Assembly: GCA_028281445.1 (NCBI GenBank)
Contig: JANQJW010000091.1
Coordinates: forward strand, 1-64,000
Direction: 5' to 3'
Length of the DNA: 64,000 nt
Origin: Planctomycetota bacterium
GTDB taxonomy: Bacteria; Planctomycetota; PLA2; JAEUHO01
Shown here: positions 24,857-36,240 of the stretch, one piece after another
Numbering within the stretch: position 1 is the stretch's first letter
How the letters are laid out: the number at the start of each line of letters is the position of its first letter
Notes under the pieces: model-generated
The model's database searches: none
Told to the model about the DNA's origin: nothing
Seen by the model: the letters and a program-made list of their open reading frames with translations, nothing else
Made by a program: the position numbers and the translations under genes

Positions 24857-25765
24857 ATGCGTCTCGCCATCATCGTCGTTGCGTTGACCGGTGTGGGGTT
24901 CGGCCTCGCCTGGAGCCTCGGGTGCTGCAGCTCGCCGGATGCCGAGTCCCTGGATGAAGGAGCCATCGAGGTCGTGAGCGGCGATCCGACGGCCGGCGTC
25001 GAGGGCCCTGCCCCGGCGACCGCCCCGGCTCCGGACGCCCCGGCTCCGGGCGCCCCGGCTTCTGGCACGCCGGCCCCGACGCCCACGACACCTACCAAGG
25101 AGCCGGCACCGGCCCCGCATCCGTCGGGCCTGCCGCCGCCGCGTGTCGTCACGTCCAACGGCGCAAGGCATGCGCCGCAGCAGGCGGCTCCCGCGAAGCC
25201 GGCGGACCCCACGCCGGCCCCGGCTCCGGCCCCGGCACCTGCCGCATCCGCGCCGACGCCGGTCCCGTCCGACATGAAGTACAGCGCGCTCAAGATCAAG
25301 AGCGTGAAGGGTGGCCAGCTCGTCTACGCCGCGCACGGCACGCCGGACGGATTCGTCCAGATGCTCGGCGACTTCGAGAACGCGCTCGGCAACCGTGCCT
25401 GGGCCCAGACGTACGAGACCCTGGAGCGCAGCGCCGACCGCGTCGTCGCCAAGTGGAAATTTCGCGGGAAGATGGGCATCAACCCGACGGTGCACATCGA
25501 ATTCGTGACAACGAAGCGAAGCGAGGCGGGCGCCACCGTCGAGTTCAAGCTCGTCAAGAAATCCCTCGGCATCGCCAGCTTCTTCGGCGACTTCAAGATC
25601 ACGCGGCTGCCCGGCACGCCGCCCCGCGTGCAGGTCGTGCAGCGGCAGTTCATCGACAGCGGCATCTCGTTCGCGAATGCCAGCGCCGAGGACATCGAGA
25701 AGGGCCTTCGTGAAGACGCGCGCCTCATCCGCTTGTGGATGGAGAAGCGCACCGCGAAGAAGTGA
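24857..25765 (+). CDS. Exported START/SRPBCC-like protein with Ala-Pro linker
   Basis: This is a 302-aa protein with an N-terminal export signal; the LGCCSS context is a marginal lipobox, so lipoprotein status is uncertain. Residues about 45-135 are a low-complexity linker of repeated Ala-Pro, a typical envelope-spanning spacer. The C-terminal domain (about 155-300) has the pattern of the START/polyketide-cyclase lipid-binding fold: WAQTYETLERSADRVVAKWKF, then alternating strands and a long final helix. Between the inositol-activating fusion and inositol-phosphate synthase, it could handle a lipid product in the periplasm; this is inference. The start is ATG 24857. Confidence 0.65.
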   Translation: MRLAIIVVALTGVGFGLAWSLGCCSSPDAESLDEGAIEVVSGDPTAGVEGPAPATAPAPDAPAPGAPASGTPAPTPTTPTKEPAPAPHPSGLPPPRVVTSNGARHAPQQAAPAKPADPTPAPAPAPAPAASAPTPVPSDMKYSALKIKSVKGGQLVYAAHGTPDGFVQMLGDFENALGNRAWAQTYETLERSADRVVAKWKFRGKMGINPTVHIEFVTTKRSEAGATVEFKLVKKSLGIASFFGDFKITRLPGTPPRVQVVQRQFIDSGISFANASAEDIEKGLREDARLIRLWMEKRTAKK

Positions 25766-25775
25766 GGTCGTACTC

Positions 25776-27167
25776 TTGAACGCGACAACGATTCAGCCGG
25801 CCCAAGGCCGGCTCGGCGTGCTCTTGCCCGGCATGGGTGCCGTCACGAGCACGTTCATCGCCGGCATGGCGATGCACCGCCAGGGGCTGGGTGACATGGT
25901 CGGCTCGCTCACCCAGATGCAGACCCTGCGTCTCGGCAAGCGCTACGAGGGGCGCCGTCCGCTCATCAAGGACTTCGTGCCGCTGGCCGACACGAACGAC
26001 CTTGTGTTCGGTGGATGGGACATCTTCCCCGACTCGATGTACGAGACCGCGCTCAACGCAGGCGTGTTCCCGGCGGCGACCATCGAACCCGTCCGTGACG
26101 CGCTGTCCGAGATCAGCCCGATGCCCGCGGTGTTCGACCCGAACTACGTCCGCCGTCTTGACGGCCCGCACGTCAAGCGCGCTGCCACGAAGTGGGACCT
26201 CGCGCGCATGCTCATGGACGACATCGAGGCGTTCAAGCAAGCCCACAACCTCGACCGCGTCGTAATGGTCTGGTGCGGCTCTACGGAGGTCTACCAGGAG
26301 GAGGCGGTCGTCCACTCGAGCGTGGAGACGCTCGAACAGGGACTCAAGGCGAACGACCCCGGCATTCCGCCTTCGATGATCTATGCCTACGCCGCGGTGA
26401 AGCTCGGCATCCCGTACGCCAACGGCGCGCCCAACCTCAGCGGCGACGTACCTGCCATGGTCGAGCTCGCCAACGAGACGAAGACCCCCATCAGCGGCAA
26501 GGACTTCAAGACCGGGCAGACCTTGATGAAGACCGTGCTCGCGCCCGGACTTCACGCGCGCATGCTCGGGCTCCAGGGCTGGTACTCGACGAACATCCTC
26601 GGCAACCGCGACGGGGAGGTGCTCGACGATCCCGGCTCCTTCGAGGCCAAGGAGAAGAGCAAGATGTCCGTGCTCGACTCCATCCTCGAGCCGAGCCTCT
26701 ACCCCGCGCTATACGGTGACTACGCGCACAAGGTGCGCATCGACTACTACCCGCCGCGCGGGGACGCCAAGGAAGGCTGGGACAACATCGACATCTTCGG
26801 CTGGATGGGCATGCCCATGCAGATCAAGATCAACTTCCTCTGCCGCGACTCGATCCTGGCCGCGCCGATCGTCCTGGACCTCGCGCTCTTCCTGGATCTC
26901 GCCAAGCGCGCCGAGCTGAGCGGCATCCAGGAGTGGCTGTCCTTCTACTTCAAGTCCCCGCAGCACCGTGCGGACCTGACTCCACAGCACGACCTCTTCA
27001 AGCAGCACCTGAAACTCGAGAACACCTTGCGCGTGCTCATGGGCGAAGAGGTGCTCGACCACGCCGGTCTCGACTACTACGACGACGAGAAGGGCCGGTC
27101 GATCAAGGGCGAGCCGCCGCGGCGGCTCGAGCGCAAGAGCGAAACGGAGTCCGAGGCAAGGTCCTGA
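25776..27167 (+). CDS. ino1: myo-Inositol-1-phosphate synthase
   Basis: This enzyme converts glucose-6-phosphate to L-myo-inositol-1-phosphate using bound NAD. The N-terminal Rossmann motif GVLLPGMGAVTSTFIAG is at 14-30. The family catalytic region contains SGKDFKTGQTLMKT and GWYSTNILGNRDGEVL, and the C-terminal part contains MPMQIKINFLCRDSILAAP. The length of 463 aa fits the family. The start is TTG 25776, preceded by GAGGT at good spacing; no ATG or GTG is available in the right place. It lies 10 nt after the START-like gene and 36 nt before mvaD, so inositol-phosphate and isoprenoid precursor genes are probably co-transcribed. Confidence 0.93.
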   Translation: MNATTIQPAQGRLGVLLPGMGAVTSTFIAGMAMHRQGLGDMVGSLTQMQTLRLGKRYEGRRPLIKDFVPLADTNDLVFGGWDIFPDSMYETALNAGVFPAATIEPVRDALSEISPMPAVFDPNYVRRLDGPHVKRAATKWDLARMLMDDIEAFKQAHNLDRVVMVWCGSTEVYQEEAVVHSSVETLEQGLKANDPGIPPSMIYAYAAVKLGIPYANGAPNLSGDVPAMVELANETKTPISGKDFKTGQTLMKTVLAPGLHARMLGLQGWYSTNILGNRDGEVLDDPGSFEAKEKSKMSVLDSILEPSLYPALYGDYAHKVRIDYYPPRGDAKEGWDNIDIFGWMGMPMQIKINFLCRDSILAAPIVLDLALFLDLAKRAELSGIQEWLSFYFKSPQHRADLTPQHDLFKQHLKLENTLRVLMGEEVLDHAGLDYYDDEKGRSIKGEPPRRLERKSETESEARS

Positions 27168-27203
27168 GCGGCCGCCCACGGACAGCACCATCCGAGCCGG
27201 ACC

Positions 27204-28187
27204 ATGAAGGCCACTGCCCGCGCCACCAGCAACATCGCGCTGATCAAGTACTGGGGAAAGCGTGACATCACGTTCAACCTCCCGGCTACCGGCTCGATCT
27301 CGGTCACGCTCGACGGTCTCGCCACGACGACGACCGTCGAGTTCGACGAGGGATGCGAGTCCGACGAGATCCTGCTGAACGGCGCACCGGCGGGCGATGC
27401 GGGAGCGCGCGTCACCAAGTTCCTCGACCTCGTGCGCGCGAAGTACGGGGTGAGCGCGCACGCGCGCGTCGAGACCCACAACGACTTCCCCACGGGCGCC
27501 GGCCTCGCGTCCTCGGCGTCCGGCTTTGCGGCCTTGGCACTGGCGTGCAACGAGGCGCTCTCGCTGGGGCTCCCCACACCTGCGCTCTCGGCGCTTGCAC
27601 GGCGCGGCTCCGGGTCGGCGGCGCGCTCGCTCCTCGGCGGTTTCGCCGAGATGCTGCCGGGCACGAGTCCCGATGGTGCCGATGCGTACGCCGTACCGTT
27701 GGCGGACCCGGGGCACGTGCCCATGAACATGCTCATCGCCGTGACGTCGAGCGGACCCAAGAAGGTCGGCTCGACCGAGGGCATGCAGCGCACCGAAGAG
27801 ACTTCGCCGTATCACCCGGCCTGGGTCGCGGCCACGACGCAAGACCTGGACGCGATGCGCAGGGCCATCGCGGACGCGGTGCTCGAAGAGATCGGCACGC
27901 TGGCCGAGTCCAACTGCCTGCGCATGCACGCCTCCATGCTCGGCGCACGGCCCCCGCTGCTCTACTGGAACAGCGCAACGGTCGCGGCCATCCACACCGT
28001 GTGGGGCCTGCGCGAGCGCGGCATCGGCGCGTGGTTCACGATCGACGCGGGGCCGCAGGTGAAGGTGATCTGTTCGCCGATCGACGCCAAAGCCGTCGAG
28101 TCCGCTCTGCGAAACACGCCCGGCGTGACCGACGTCATCCTGACAGCGCCAGGCGCCGGCGCATCCATCGTGGAAAGCGTATCTTGA
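27204..28187 (+). CDS. mvaD: Diphosphomevalonate decarboxylase
   Basis: This is the last enzyme of the classical mevalonate pathway: ATP-dependent decarboxylation of mevalonate diphosphate to isopentenyl diphosphate. It is a GHMP-fold protein of 327 aa with NIALIKYWGK (10-19), the ATP loop PTGAGLASSASGFAA (96-110), the SGSAARSLLGGF segment, and a C-terminal TIDAGPQVKVI strand with the catalytic aspartate. All signature residues are present, which distinguishes it from phosphomevalonate decarboxylases. The stop codon overlaps the TTG start of the following kinase (TTGA), so the enzymes are coupled. Confidence 0.95.
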   Translation: MKATARATSNIALIKYWGKRDITFNLPATGSISVTLDGLATTTTVEFDEGCESDEILLNGAPAGDAGARVTKFLDLVRAKYGVSAHARVETHNDFPTGAGLASSASGFAALALACNEALSLGLPTPALSALARRGSGSAARSLLGGFAEMLPGTSPDGADAYAVPLADPGHVPMNMLIAVTSSGPKKVGSTEGMQRTEETSPYHPAWVAATTQDLDAMRRAIADAVLEEIGTLAESNCLRMHASMLGARPPLLYWNSATVAAIHTVWGLRERGIGAWFTIDAGPQVKVICSPIDAKAVESALRNTPGVTDVILTAPGAGASIVESVS

Positions 28188-29131
28188 AGATCGTTGCCCG
28201 TGCGCCCGCCAAGCTGGTGCTCTTCGGAGAGTACGCCGTACTCGAGGATGCACCCGCGATCGTCGCAGCGGTAGATCGCTGCGCGGTCGTCACCGTCGAA
28301 CCGCACGACGAGACGGTGATCGCGTCGGACCTCGGCACGGATGCCGGCGATGCGTGGTACGCCGCGTGGCGCGAAGCCTCTGCGCTCGACGTGCCCGCGA
28401 TGCATGTCGACCTCAGCACGGCCGAGTTCTATGCGAACGGCGGCGGCGAGAAGCTGGGCATCGGCTCGAGCGCAGCGCTTGCCGTTGCGATGGGCGCCGC
28501 GGCTCGGCGCGCCGCCGGCGAAGCACCCGACGACGACGCGGCGTTCGCGGCAGATCTGGACACCCACCACCGTCTCCAGGGCGGTGGCGGCAGCGGCATC
28601 GACGTCGCAGCGAGCTTTCATGGCGGTGTGATCGCCTGGTGGAAGAGCCGGCGCATGGAGCGCCTTGCCTGGCCGGAGGGTCTGCACTTCGCATGCGTGT
28701 GGACGGGCGCGTCGGCATCGACGGCCGACATGCTCGCGCGCGTACGAGAGTTCGAGCGCACGCAGCCTGACGCATACGCTGCGTGCATCGAAGCCATGAG
28801 CCGCATCAGTGGAGAAGCGCTCGCGGCCTTCCGCGCGGGGCGCGTCACTGACATCGTGGCGCAGACCGCGGCGTACAGCGACGCAATGTCCGCTTTCGGC
28901 AGAGAGGCCGGGGCCCCGATCGTGTCAGAGGCCCACGCGGCGCTCGCAAAGCTCGCGGCGGGCCTGGACGTGAGTTACAAGCCTTCCGGCGCCGGAGGCG
29001 GCGATGTCGGCCTCCTCTTCAGTACATCAAGGGCGCGCCTTCAAGAGGCGTGCGAGCAATGCCTTACGGCGGGCTACCCGATCGTGAACGTGCGGATTCA
29101 CGACCAGGGCGTTACCGTTTCGGACTCCTGA
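28184..29131 (+). CDS. mvaK2: Phosphomevalonate kinase (GHMP family)
   Basis: This ATP-dependent kinase converts phosphomevalonate to mevalonate diphosphate. GHMP motifs are in order: PAKLVLFGEYAVLE (8-21), GGGEKLGIGSSAALAVAMG (about 87-104), a QGGGGSGIDVAASFHGG segment, and the C-terminal KPSGAGGGDVGLL glycine motif. The double-glycine insert and short length of 315 aa fit bacterial ERG8-like kinases rather than mevalonate kinase, which is separately encoded in the next gene. The start is TTG 28184, overlapping the mvaD stop, with GGAAA at good distance. Confidence 0.85.
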   Translation: MKIVARAPAKLVLFGEYAVLEDAPAIVAAVDRCAVVTVEPHDETVIASDLGTDAGDAWYAAWREASALDVPAMHVDLSTAEFYANGGGEKLGIGSSAALAVAMGAAARRAAGEAPDDDAAFAADLDTHHRLQGGGGSGIDVAASFHGGVIAWWKSRRMERLAWPEGLHFACVWTGASASTADMLARVREFERTQPDAYAACIEAMSRISGEALAAFRAGRVTDIVAQTAAYSDAMSAFGREAGAPIVSEAHAALAKLAAGLDVSYKPSGAGGGDVGLLFSTSRARLQEACEQCLTAGYPIVNVRIHDQGVTVSDS

Positions 29132-29143
29132 GGGGCAACACAG

Positions 29144-31416
<2,273 letters not shown>

Positions 31417-31420
<4 letters not shown>

Positions 31421-31989
31421 ACAACCCGCACCCCAAGGTCTCCTTCGACGACGAGCCGCTGATCGTCGTCGACGAGGACAACAACGTCCTCGAGTACCGC
31501 GAGAAGGCGGAGTGCCACGAAGGCGAGGGGATCCTCCACCGCGCGTTCTCGGTGTTCTTGTTCAACGCCGAGGGCAAGGTACTGCTCCAGCAGCGCGCGG
31601 CCGACAAGCCGCTGTGGCCGTTGTTCTGGTCGAACAGCTGCTGCAGCCACCCACGCCGCGGGGAGACGGAAGCCGAGGCGGCTGTGCGCCGGATCCACGA
31701 GGAGCTCGGCGTCGAGACCGAGCTCGAGTACGTCTACACGTTCACCTACCACGCGCCGTACCTGGACATCGGCTCCGAGCGCGAGGTGTGCGCGGTGTTC
31801 CTGGGCCGCGTCGACGGCGAGATCACGGCGAACGAGACGGAGATCGCCGACTGGAAGTGGGTGACGGTGGACGAGCTCACCGCGGCCCTGACGAACGACC
31901 CGGAAACGTACACGCCCTGGTTCAAGATGGAGTGGGCGCGGCTGACCGGAGACTTCGCGGAGACGCTGGCGCCGTACGCTCGGGGTTGA
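31417..31989 (+). CDS. idi: Isopentenyl-diphosphate delta-isomerase, type 1
   Basis: This is a Nudix-fold isomerase that converts IPP to DMAPP, needed to start prenyl chain synthesis. Motifs seen are the catalytic cysteine region NSCCSHPR (73-80), the Nudix helix AAVRRIHEELGVE (88-100) and the acidic ANETEIADWKWV segment with the second catalytic glutamate. It is 190 aa long. The GTG start overlaps the HMGR-MVK stop (GTGA) and the stop overlaps the next ATG (TGATG), so it is embedded in the operon. Its last 16-17 codons were copied with the downstream gene in a tandem duplication; a decayed copy is at 34120-34173. Confidence 0.94.
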
Positions 31990-34118
31990 TGCCCCGTTCG
32001 ACTCTCATTCTCCTGCTGCTGCTCGCTGCCGCAGGCATCGCGTTCCTCGTCCTCGGCGACACCGAGGACCGTAGCGACGCACTGCGCGACGATGAAGCAG
32101 AGCCCGGAACGCACACCCGGGCCGTCCTGCGCGGGACGGGCGCCGATCCGAAGGCGCCGCGCGCGGCGGCCCCCAAGGCCGTCGGGGGCGCGGACGTCGC
32201 CGTGCCGACGGAGCCGCGCATTCTGCAACCTGTGATCCTACGCCTCGCGGGCGTGGACGGACTCGTGTCGTTCGAGCCGGCGGCCGCCCTAGCCTACGCC
32301 GTCCCAATTGAGAGGGAAGCGCCTCACTTCGGAAGCGAGGGTGAGGCCATGGCGGTGGAGGTGACACGGTCCGGCCGCCACGTCCTCGACGTAACGACGC
32401 TGGTCAAGCACGCGACCGGCGACACGACGCTGACGTTCGACCACTGGGACTACATGGAGGCGACTACGATCATTCCGTTTCAGCCAGTGCAGGCCGGAGC
32501 AGCGGGCGATGTAACGCTCGAGCCCGTGGAGATCGTGATCCGGCGCGCGCGCTTCTTGCACGGCCGGGTTGTCGACGCCGAAGGAACCGGGCTCCGGAGC
32601 CGCGTGTTTCTGTATCCGATGCGCAGCGGCAACCCGCGCCGCAAGCCCGCGTCGCACGGGTTCGCTGAGTCCGATGGACGCTTCACGCTGAAGTACGCCG
32701 AAGCGGGACGCTATCTCGTCGCGGGAGTAACGGACGACCCAGAGCTGCGCGCAACGGGCACCGTCGTCGATCTGGCGATGGACGCAAGCCACGAGGAGGT
32801 CGTGCTCGTTGCGCGTCCGGGTGAGCGCATTGCAGGCCGCGTCTTGCTCGAGGGGGAGCCGAACGAGAACACGATGCTGAGTTGGGGCACCACGGGGCAT
32901 CCCCTCTCGCTGGGCGACATGGACTGGATCGAGGGGCGGTTAGCCTGGGCCGACGGCGAGGTGCACCGCGGCTCGGGCGACGAGGAGACTGACAAGCACG
33001 GGGACTTCGAGGTTCGAGGCCTCTCTCCCCGCGCCTACGAGCTGAAGGTCAGCGAGATCGTGGGTGCGCAGGTCCATCGCGAAGAGCTCGGACAGATGAA
33101 CCACGTCGTCACGGCGCCCGAGCGCAACGTCCTCTTCGATCTCCGCCTCGCACGCATCGACGTGCGAGCGACACTCGACGGCGATCCGGCTCCCCACGTG
33201 GAGTTTCGATTCACGGCGATGGGCATGGACCCGAACCATCCGGAAGGCCTGGCGTGGGACTCGCATGACGAGAACACGGAGGAGGACGGCCGGATCGTGC
33301 ACCTCGTCTCGCCGCTGCACCGCTACCACGTCACCGTCCAGGACGATCGCTTCCGGCACTCGAGCCGCGACATCAAGGCGCCCGCGGCGGGCAAGATCCG
33401 CCTGCTCGAGTTCGCGCTCCGGCGCGCGCCGCCGAAGCCGCGCCTCGTGGTAACGCTGGCCGGCGAGGGCGCCGACGCGGTCACGAGCGCCGGCTTCGGC
33501 TTCTATCCGCTAGGCGTCGACCCGCGCTCGCAGACACCGTCGCCCGTACGCTCGGTCGAGGCTGTGAACGGACGCTTCGTCCTGGAGGACGTGCCGCCGG
33601 GTTCCTGGGCACTGCACGTACGCCCCGGGCGCTTGTGGCACGCGACACCGGGCGCGTGGACGGAGACGACATACCCCGTCGAGATCCCCGATCGTGGCGA
33701 GGTCTCGCTGCGCGTGCACATCGGCAAGGGCGGCCGGTTGCTCCTGACGGTGCTCGATGCCCATGGCCGCCACCTCGAAGCCACCTGTCGGATCGAGAAC
33801 AAGTTCGGCCACGAGATCCCCGCCTGGTTCGTCGCCGGTGCCGGCTTCAACACAATCTCATCGGTGCACGGCCTGCCCGGCGCCGGCCCCTGCTGGGTCG
33901 AGCCGGTGCTTGCACCGGGCACGTACACCGTCGCGTTGAAAGCGGAGGGGTACGCCGAGGAAACGCGGACCGTGAAGCTGAAGGCTGGAGAGGCGGCCGC
34001 GTTACGGGTGGAGATGAAGGCGGAGCGGTAGCGGGTCCACCTTCGCGGAGGGGCACAAGGCCCCTCCCTACAGCCCAAGGACATGCGATCACGAGTTGCT
34101 GTAGGTGGCTCCTTGTGT
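31935..34118 (+). repeat. Tandem duplication, unit A (approximate borders)
   Basis: Unit A runs from the last codons of idi through the first beta-sandwich gene to the palindromic element. Unit B (34119-36316) repeats the same order. Start codons of the two genes are 2185 nt apart and their stop codons 2191 nt apart. Confidence 0.75.
31989..34031 (+). CDS. Membrane-anchored multi-domain beta-sandwich protein, copy 1
   Basis: This 680-aa protein has a single N-terminal membrane anchor (LILLLLLAAAGIAFLVL) and a disordered acidic/Ala-Pro stretch. Several carboxypeptidase-regulatory-like or CNA-B-like beta-sandwich units follow, for instance LHGRVVDAEGTGLRSRVFL with SDGRFTLKYAEAGRYLV, then PGERIAGRVLLEGEPNEN, and a final unit with PGTYTVALKAEGY. 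The pattern (modification, DGRF, GRYLV) is typical of such domains, which are often extracellular scaffolds. No catalytic motif is seen. ATG 31989 shares a base with the idi stop. It is one of two tandem paralogues; its link to isoprenoid metabolism is position only. Confidence 0.72.
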   Translation: MPRSTLILLLLLAAAGIAFLVLGDTEDRSDALRDDEAEPGTHTRAVLRGTGADPKAPRAAAPKAVGGADVAVPTEPRILQPVILRLAGVDGLVSFEPAAALAYAVPIEREAPHFGSEGEAMAVEVTRSGRHVLDVTTLVKHATGDTTLTFDHWDYMEATTIIPFQPVQAGAAGDVTLEPVEIVIRRARFLHGRVVDAEGTGLRSRVFLYPMRSGNPRRKPASHGFAESDGRFTLKYAEAGRYLVAGVTDDPELRATGTVVDLAMDASHEEVVLVARPGERIAGRVLLEGEPNENTMLSWGTTGHPLSLGDMDWIEGRLAWADGEVHRGSGDEETDKHGDFEVRGLSPRAYELKVSEIVGAQVHREELGQMNHVVTAPERNVLFDLRLARIDVRATLDGDPAPHVEFRFTAMGMDPNHPEGLAWDSHDENTEEDGRIVHLVSPLHRYHVTVQDDRFRHSSRDIKAPAAGKIRLLEFALRRAPPKPRLVVTLAGEGADAVTSAGFGFYPLGVDPRSQTPSPVRSVEAVNGRFVLEDVPPGSWALHVRPGRLWHATPGAWTETTYPVEIPDRGEVSLRVHIGKGGRLLLTVLDAHGRHLEATCRIENKFGHEIPAWFVAGAGFNTISSVHGLPGAGPCWVEPVLAPGTYTVALKAEGYAEETRTVKLKAGEAAALRVEMKAER

Positions 34119-34123
34119 GGCCC
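34050..34123. repeat. Palindromic element, copy at the duplication junction
   Basis: The left arm is ggggcacaaggcccctccc plus tacagc (34050-34074) and the right arm 34098-34123, starting gctgtagg and ending ccttgtgtggccc. The arms are imperfect reverse complements around a 23-nt loop. The right arm ends where the duplicated idi tail begins. It has no poly-T tract, so it is not a standard terminator. Confidence 0.7.
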
Positions 34124-34173
34124 GATTGACTGGAGACTGCGCGGAGACGTTCAACACCTACGCTCGGGGGTTG

Positions 34174-36222
34174 ATGCTCCGCGCGCTCCTCGTTCTTCTC
34201 CTCCTGCTCGCAGTCGCGGGAATCGCGGTTCTCGTTCTCGACGGCGCCGAGCGCGATGCCGACCCGCTGGTCGACCGCGAGAGCGACCCCGCGTCGCAGC
34301 CCCCTGCCGTGCTCCGGGGGACAGCGCAGAACGCTGCCGGACCGTCTTCGCCGGCCGAGAACGGCGGCGAGAGCGCGACCGGCGAGCGGGCCGAGCCCGA
34401 ACACCGAGTCCAACTGCCGGTGACGATTCGCGTCGCGGAGCGGCAGGACCGCGTCTCCTTCGAGCCGAGCGCGAAGCTGGAGTACGCCCCGCTTCGCTTC
34501 CGGACCGACAGCATCTTCGACCCGGGCCTGTCGCACGAGATCCCGCACACCGGTCGCTTCGTGCTCGACGTCACGGAACCGGCCACGGGTCTCTTCGGAT
34601 ACCGGCAGGTCACCGTCTACTTCGGACACGCGGCCTACATGGACGTCGAGGTGCTGCTGCCTGCGCGAGACCTTCCCTCGTCGCTCACGAGCGACGTGCT
34701 GCTGGACGAGATCGAGATCGTCGTGCGACCGGCGCGCACGCTCCGCGGGCGCTATCTCGATACCGAGGGTGCGGGCGTCCAGGGAACGGCGCTTCTGTAC
34801 CCGATGGTCGGCGCCAGGCCGCAGCGTGCGCCGGTTGCACAGGCCTCGATCGGAAAGGACGGGCACTTCCGCCTCAAGTACGGTGCTGTGGGGCGCTACC
34901 TCGTGACGGTCGATGACTTTCCCGTGCGCCTGCGGCCCTCCTCTGCGCTCGTGGATCTCGCGATGGACAAGACCCCAGAGCCCGTGGTCCTACGCGCGCG
35001 GCCGGGCGAGTCCATCGCGGGGCGTGTCCTCGTCGAGGGCGAGCCGAACGAGGAAGCGACCGTGCGCTGGGGTACCACCGGACATCCCCTGTCGACGAAG
35101 ACGAGGCGGAACAGCTGGGTCGAGCAGGAGATGTCGTACGCGGACGGCGAAGTCCATCGGGGCTGGGGCGACGTAGAAACCGACGAGCATGGGGACTTCG
35201 AGATTCAAGGCTTGTCGCCGCGGTCCTACGAGCTGATCGTGAGCGAGCTACACGCCGGACACATCCACCGCGAGCAGCGCGGCCCGGTGAGCGAGGTCGT
35301 TCGGGCACCGGAACGCAACGTCGTCTTCGACGTCCGTCTTGCACGTATCGAGGTGCGCGCCACGCTCGACGGCAATCCGATCGCAGACGTGGAGTTCCGC
35401 TTCACGGCGAAGGGGATGGACCCGCAACATCCCGAGGGCCTTGCGTGGGACTCCTTCGACGAGAACACGGACGAAGACGGGAAGATCCTGTACCTCGTCT
35501 CTCCCGAACACCGGTACGACGTGGCCCTCCACGACGACCGCTTCCGGTACTCGAACCGCGACATCAAAGCACCTGCCGCAGGCAAGACGCGCGTGCTCGA
35601 GTTCGCGCTCCGGCGTGCGCCTCCGAAGCCCCGGCTGGTCGTCACGCTGGCCGGCGAGGGTGCGGAGGAAGTCACGGTCGCCGGCTTCGGCTTCTACCCG
35701 CCGGAGGTCGATCCGCGCTCCCAGACACCGACCCCGGTGCGCGCCGAGGAGTCCGTGGACGGGCGCTTCGTGTTGAAGGACCTGCGTGCGGGCCGCTTCC
35801 GCCTCCACGTACGGCCCGGGCGCGCCTGGGGCGACAAGCCGAACGAGTGGCAGGAAGTGACCGTTCCCGTGGACATCCCGCGGGACGGCGAGGCCGCCAT
35901 TCGCGTGGACGTCCACAAGGGCGGCCGGCTGCTGCTCACGGTGATCGACGCCAACGGACGGCATCTCGAGGCGGAGTGCACGATTCAGGATGCGCGCGGT
36001 ACCGAGGTGCCCGCCTGGTTCGAGTACCACGAAGGCATCGCCAAGGTCGCCGCCGCGTACGGCCTCCCCGGTGCAGGTCCTTGCTGGGTCGAGCCGGTGC
36101 TCGCACCGGGCACGTACACCGTCGCGTTGAAGGCCGAGGGGTACGTCGAGGAAACGCGGACCGTGAAGCTGAAGGCTGGGGAGGCGGCGGCGTTACGCGT
36201 CGAGATGAAGGCGCGGCGGTAG
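34174..36222 (+). CDS. Membrane-anchored multi-domain beta-sandwich protein, copy 2
   Basis: This is the 682-aa paralogue of the preceding gene with the same plan: N-terminal anchor (LLVLLLLLAVAGIAVLVL), acidic linker, successive beta-sandwich modules (GRYLDTEGAGVQGTALL, DGHFRLKYGAVGRYLV, PGESIAGRVLVEGEPNE) and a closing PGTYTVALKAEGY unit. The N-terminal third has diverged strongly from copy 1, while the C-terminal third and the following non-coding sequence are almost identical. The ATG 34174 corresponds to the start of copy 1; the frame is open further upstream only because the idi remnant is in phase. The function is unknown. Similar modular anchors in planctomycetes are usually exported. 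Confidence 0.72.
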   Translation: MLRALLVLLLLLAVAGIAVLVLDGAERDADPLVDRESDPASQPPAVLRGTAQNAAGPSSPAENGGESATGERAEPEHRVQLPVTIRVAERQDRVSFEPSAKLEYAPLRFRTDSIFDPGLSHEIPHTGRFVLDVTEPATGLFGYRQVTVYFGHAAYMDVEVLLPARDLPSSLTSDVLLDEIEIVVRPARTLRGRYLDTEGAGVQGTALLYPMVGARPQRAPVAQASIGKDGHFRLKYGAVGRYLVTVDDFPVRLRPSSALVDLAMDKTPEPVVLRARPGESIAGRVLVEGEPNEEATVRWGTTGHPLSTKTRRNSWVEQEMSYADGEVHRGWGDVETDEHGDFEIQGLSPRSYELIVSELHAGHIHREQRGPVSEVVRAPERNVVFDVRLARIEVRATLDGNPIADVEFRFTAKGMDPQHPEGLAWDSFDENTDEDGKILYLVSPEHRYDVALHDDRFRYSNRDIKAPAAGKTRVLEFALRRAPPKPRLVVTLAGEGAEEVTVAGFGFYPPEVDPRSQTPTPVRAEESVDGRFVLKDLRAGRFRLHVRPGRAWGDKPNEWQEVTVPVDIPRDGEAAIRVDVHKGGRLLLTVIDANGRHLEAECTIQDARGTEVPAWFEYHEGIAKVAAAYGLPGAGPCWVEPVLAPGTYTVALKAEGYVEETRTVKLKAGEAAALRVEMKARR

Positions 36223-36240
36223 CGGGTCCACCTTTGCGGA

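Noticed and set aside
34105..34173. In-frame extension of the second beta-sandwich gene
   Set aside because: These codons are the copied idi tail and palindrome arm, not a signal peptide; the start matching copy 1 is 34174.
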